The position numbers and the translations under genes are program-made. The notes under the pieces were generated by a model. It saw only the letters and a program-made list of their open reading frames with translations, did no database searches and was not told the origin of the DNA. DNA of 6,731 nt from Colimorpha_A sp964630635 (GTDB taxonomy: Bacteria; Bacillota; Clostridia; Oscillospirales; CAG-272): assembly GCA_964630635.1 (NCBI GenBank), contig CAZVVM010000094.1, positions 1 through 6,731 of the forward strand, written 5' to 3'. Below, one piece after another: positions 4,923 to 6,731 of this stretch; position 1 is the first letter of the stretch, and the number at the start of each line of letters is the position of its first letter.

Positions 4923-6344
4923 ATGAGACGATATTGCCGTTTTTTGTTGCTTATTCTCTTGACTGCGTCGATGCTTCTTACGGTATCGTGCGACGGCAAA
5001 AAGAAGAAAACAGACTTCATATATGAAATAACCGACGATTATGCGACCGTTATCGGATATTCGGGCATTGAAAGCGAGATCACCATCCCGAAGAAGCTCG
5101 GCGGAAAGACCGTTAAGGTGATTGCGGAAAACGCCTTTCGCGGTATGGTCGGTCTTAAAAAGGTAACGATACCCGATACCGTAACTGCGATAGATTACGC
5201 GTTTAGCGAATGTCCCGACCTCGTGCTTGTAGAGCTTGGCACGGGTATTAAAACGATGAACGGCGCCTTCAAGGACTGCCCGAAGCTTGAAACCGTCATT
5301 GGCGGCAGAAACGCAACCGAGCTCTCTGAAGCGTTTATGAACTGCGTGTCGCTTACAAGCGGATATATTCCAAAAAGTGCCGTTGCCTGTGCGTCAACCT
5401 TTCGCGGATGCAAGGCACTTACCGACGTCAAGGTTGAGGAAGGCATAACCGCTCTTCCCTTCACCTTTGAGGGCTGTACCTCTCTTAAAGAGATAATGCT
5501 CCCTTTGACCGTGACCGAAGCGGTACACACTTTCGAAAACTGCGTTTCGCTTATTTCGGTCACCGGCTGTAAGAACTTAACCGTTCTTGAAAACACCTTT
5601 GCGGGTTGTACCGCAATTCCCCACGTCTCTCTCGGAGACAACGTCAAGGTACTCAAGGGCGCGTTTCTGAACTGCTCTTCGCTTATGTTCCTTGACAATC
5701 CGCCGAGCGAGGTCGAATCATATTCGCCATCCTTTACGGGGTGCGTTGCGCTCACCGAAATAGTCATTCCGAAAATGGCTGAAAGCGAGGCGGCAACCTA
5801 CGATCTTGCTTCCGACGTCAAGGGCTTGACGGGGCTTAATAAGATAACGGTCAACACGCCGTTCTTCGTGACGGGAGAATTCTGTACTACGTTTGCGGGT
5901 TGCTCGTCGCTGCGCGAGGTAAACATTCCCGACGAGGCGGCAGAGGCGTTGCTCCGAGTTGACGCTATGTACGAGGATCGCTTGTTCACAGGCAAAAATA
6001 CAGCGGTTACCAAAGCAGTAAATAACTACAAGAAGGCGTCAACCGTTCGAATAACCGTCGGCTTCGGTTACGTCGGCGAGACGGGATATACTCACATTTA
6101 CGGCGGCGACGTGGATTTCTTCGATTATGAAGACGTAGCGGCAAAAACGAGCGTTTTGAATTTCGAGTCCTTTACGAAAACCTACTATTGGTGCGGATAT
6201 CCTAACGGAACGAACAGAAAGAGCACCACGGTCGCAATCGAGCGTGAATATACGTTCTACCTACGCGTTACGGGCGGTAACGACGGAAATCTTCCGTCAA
6301 GAGTCACCGTCAACGGAATGGAATGTGTGATTGAGGATAACTGA
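4923..6344 (+). CDS. BspA-type leucine-rich-repeat lipoprotein
   Basis: This 473-residue protein begins with a lipoprotein signal peptide: MRRYCR, a hydrophobic core (7-19) and the lipobox TVSC, so C23 should be lipidated and the protein held on the outer face of the membrane. A Lys-rich linker follows. Residues about 34-335 are BspA/LRR_5-type leucine-rich repeats of the form AF..C..L..V.IP..V. Eight successive repeat cysteines fall at 97, 119, 141, 163, 185, 207, 229 and 251, an exact 22-residue pitch; M75 takes the place one step before, and two more follow at 274 and 327. The C-terminal part (about 340-473) is rich in aromatic residues and beta-prone (for example GFGYVGETGYTHIYGG) and I do not recognise it. 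BspA-type repeats are typically surface adhesion or glycan/protein binding modules in gut and oral bacteria; the ligand cannot be told. It has its own promoter and terminator, so it is not part of the upstream cluster. Confidence 0.9.
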   Translation: MRRYCRFLLLILLTASMLLTVSCDGKKKKTDFIYEITDDYATVIGYSGIESEITIPKKLGGKTVKVIAENAFRGMVGLKKVTIPDTVTAIDYAFSECPDLVLVELGTGIKTMNGAFKDCPKLETVIGGRNATELSEAFMNCVSLTSGYIPKSAVACASTFRGCKALTDVKVEEGITALPFTFEGCTSLKEIMLPLTVTEAVHTFENCVSLISVTGCKNLTVLENTFAGCTAIPHVSLGDNVKVLKGAFLNCSSLMFLDNPPSEVESYSPSFTGCVALTEIVIPKMAESEAATYDLASDVKGLTGLNKITVNTPFFVTGEFCTTFAGCSSLREVNIPDEAAEALLRVDAMYEDRLFTGKNTAVTKAVNNYKKASTVRITVGFGYVGETGYTHIYGGDVDFFDYEDVAAKTSVLNFESFTKTYYWCGYPNGTNRKSTTVAIEREYTFYLRVTGGNDGNLPSRVTVNGMECVIEDN

Positions 6345-6345
6345 T

Positions 6346-6380
6346 AAAAAAGCAAGAACGGAAACGTTCTTGCTTTTTTT
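6346..6380 (+). terminator. Intrinsic terminator of the LRR lipoprotein gene
   Basis: AAAAAAGCAAGAACG (6346-6360) and CGTTCTTGCTTTTTT (6365-6379) pair perfectly over 15 bp around a GAAA tetraloop, with seven Ts at 6374-6380. It starts two bases after the TGA stop. The A/T symmetry would let it work in both directions. Confidence 0.95.
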
Positions 6381-6435
6381 ATATCGCGTTTTTCGCCGCT
6401 GCGGAAACGCTCAAGCGCCACGACACGATGCGTTA

Positions 6436-6602
6436 CCTTCTCCAGTGGGAGAATGGTGCCTAAGAGGTTTTGACCAAGGCAATGCCTCAGGCGGATGAGG
6501 TGTATTGGAGGATTAAAATTTGATGACGTCAAATCATTTGCATTACCTATGGGACACCTCATCCGTCAACCTTCGGTTGACACCTTCTCCCACTGGAGAA
6601 GG
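6436..6602. repeat. Palindromic intergenic element with long inverted arms
   Basis: The left arm (6436-6503) runs from CCTTCTCCAGTGGGAGAATGG to GCGGATGAGGTGT. The right arm (6554-6602) runs from ACACCTCATCCGTC to CACCTTCTCCCACTGGAGAA plus GG. The ends are reverse complements of each other: about 22 of 23 bases at the outer ends and 12 to 13 at the inner ends. Each outer end is itself a small hairpin (CCTTCTCC, four bases, GGAGAAGG at 6583-6602). The inner stretches differ: the right arm carries GTCAACC-TTC-GGTTGAC (6565-6581), while the left carries an unrelated longer sequence. The 50-base centre contains ATTTGA-TGACG-TCAAAT (6518-6534). I recall similar units as abundant intergenic repeats in gut Clostridia. 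There is no transposase and no clear target-site duplication. Confidence 0.72.
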
Positions 6603-6633
6603 CAAGACGACGTCCCGATGTTTTGCCACGTTG

Positions 6634-6721
6634 TTTGTAGGGTGCGACGTCCTCTGACGCCCCGCGTAAAACCAATGTTACTTTGCTTTCAAAACGGGCG
6701 ACCAATGGTCGCCCCTACAAA
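6634..6721. repeat. Second palindromic repeat element, 88 bp
   Basis: TTTGTAGGG (6634-6642) and CCCTACAAA (6713-6721) are perfect terminal inverted repeats. The match extends inward (TGCGAC against CGACC) with a one-base offset. Inside the right end is a hairpin, GGGCGACC (6696-6703), loop AAT, GGTCGCCC (6707-6714). The left end holds CGTC-CTCT-GACG. There is no coding potential. Its size and ends resemble a miniature inverted-repeat element, of a kind I recall in many gut Clostridia genomes; no target duplication is obvious. Confidence 0.65.
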
Positions 6722-6731
6722 TAATATTTCA

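Noticed and set aside
5195..5767. Minus-strand frame of 190 codons inside the LRR gene
   Set aside because: The regular 66-base repeats leave an open antisense frame; its own apparent repeats are the shadow of the LRR pattern.
6386..6410. Small inverted repeat GCGTTT...AAACGC after the terminator
   Set aside because: Only six base pairs with a 13-base loop; could be chance or a decayed repeat.
6257..6562. Minus-strand frame of 101 codons over the LRR gene end and intergenic repeat
   Set aside because: It crosses the terminator and palindromic element and shows no domain; not a credible gene.

Overview
The window looks like chromosome of an endospore-forming member of the Clostridia (Bacillota), probably an uncultured gut lineage near the Oscillospirales or Christensenellales. 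This rests on strong Shine-Dalgarno sites, a ClpC-type rather than ClpA-type ATPase, a candidate SpoVM peptide, a SpoIID-like domain, and intergenic palindromic repeats of kinds I recall as common in gut Clostridia. The taxonomy is inference; there is no rRNA or other phylogenetic marker here. All genes lie on the + strand.

Region 1 (1-230) is non-coding and packed with repeats: a tandem 21-base unit, a long imperfect hairpin, and a perfect 11-bp stem-loop just upstream of the first gene's ribosome-binding site.

Region 2 (231-4848) reads as one five-gene unit. It holds a SpoIID-like protein with three peptidoglycan-binding repeats (468 aa), a protein of two peptidoglycan-binding repeats (176 aa, ATGA overlap), a divergent ClpC-type AAA+ unfoldase (769 aa), a 55-aa two-helix membrane protein, and a 30-aa peptide that aligns without gaps to SpoVM, the curvature-sensing spore-envelope peptide. 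A 16-bp-stem terminator closes the unit and overlaps the last codons and stop of the SpoVM-like peptide. Together the genes suggest a sporulation module linking cortex or peptidoglycan recognition, protein unfolding or turnover, and the forespore membrane surface. That joint role is inference from domains and order. No sporulation-sigma promoter could be identified.

Region 3 (4863-6380) is a separate transcription unit: a consensus sigma-A promoter (TTGACA, 17-bp spacer, TATAAT), a BspA-type leucine-rich-repeat lipoprotein (473 aa, start corrected to 4923), and a strong GAAA-tetraloop terminator.

Region 4 (6381-6731) has no credible gene. It holds two palindromic repeat elements: one of about 167 bp with long inverted arms (6436-6602) and one of 88 bp (6634-6721).
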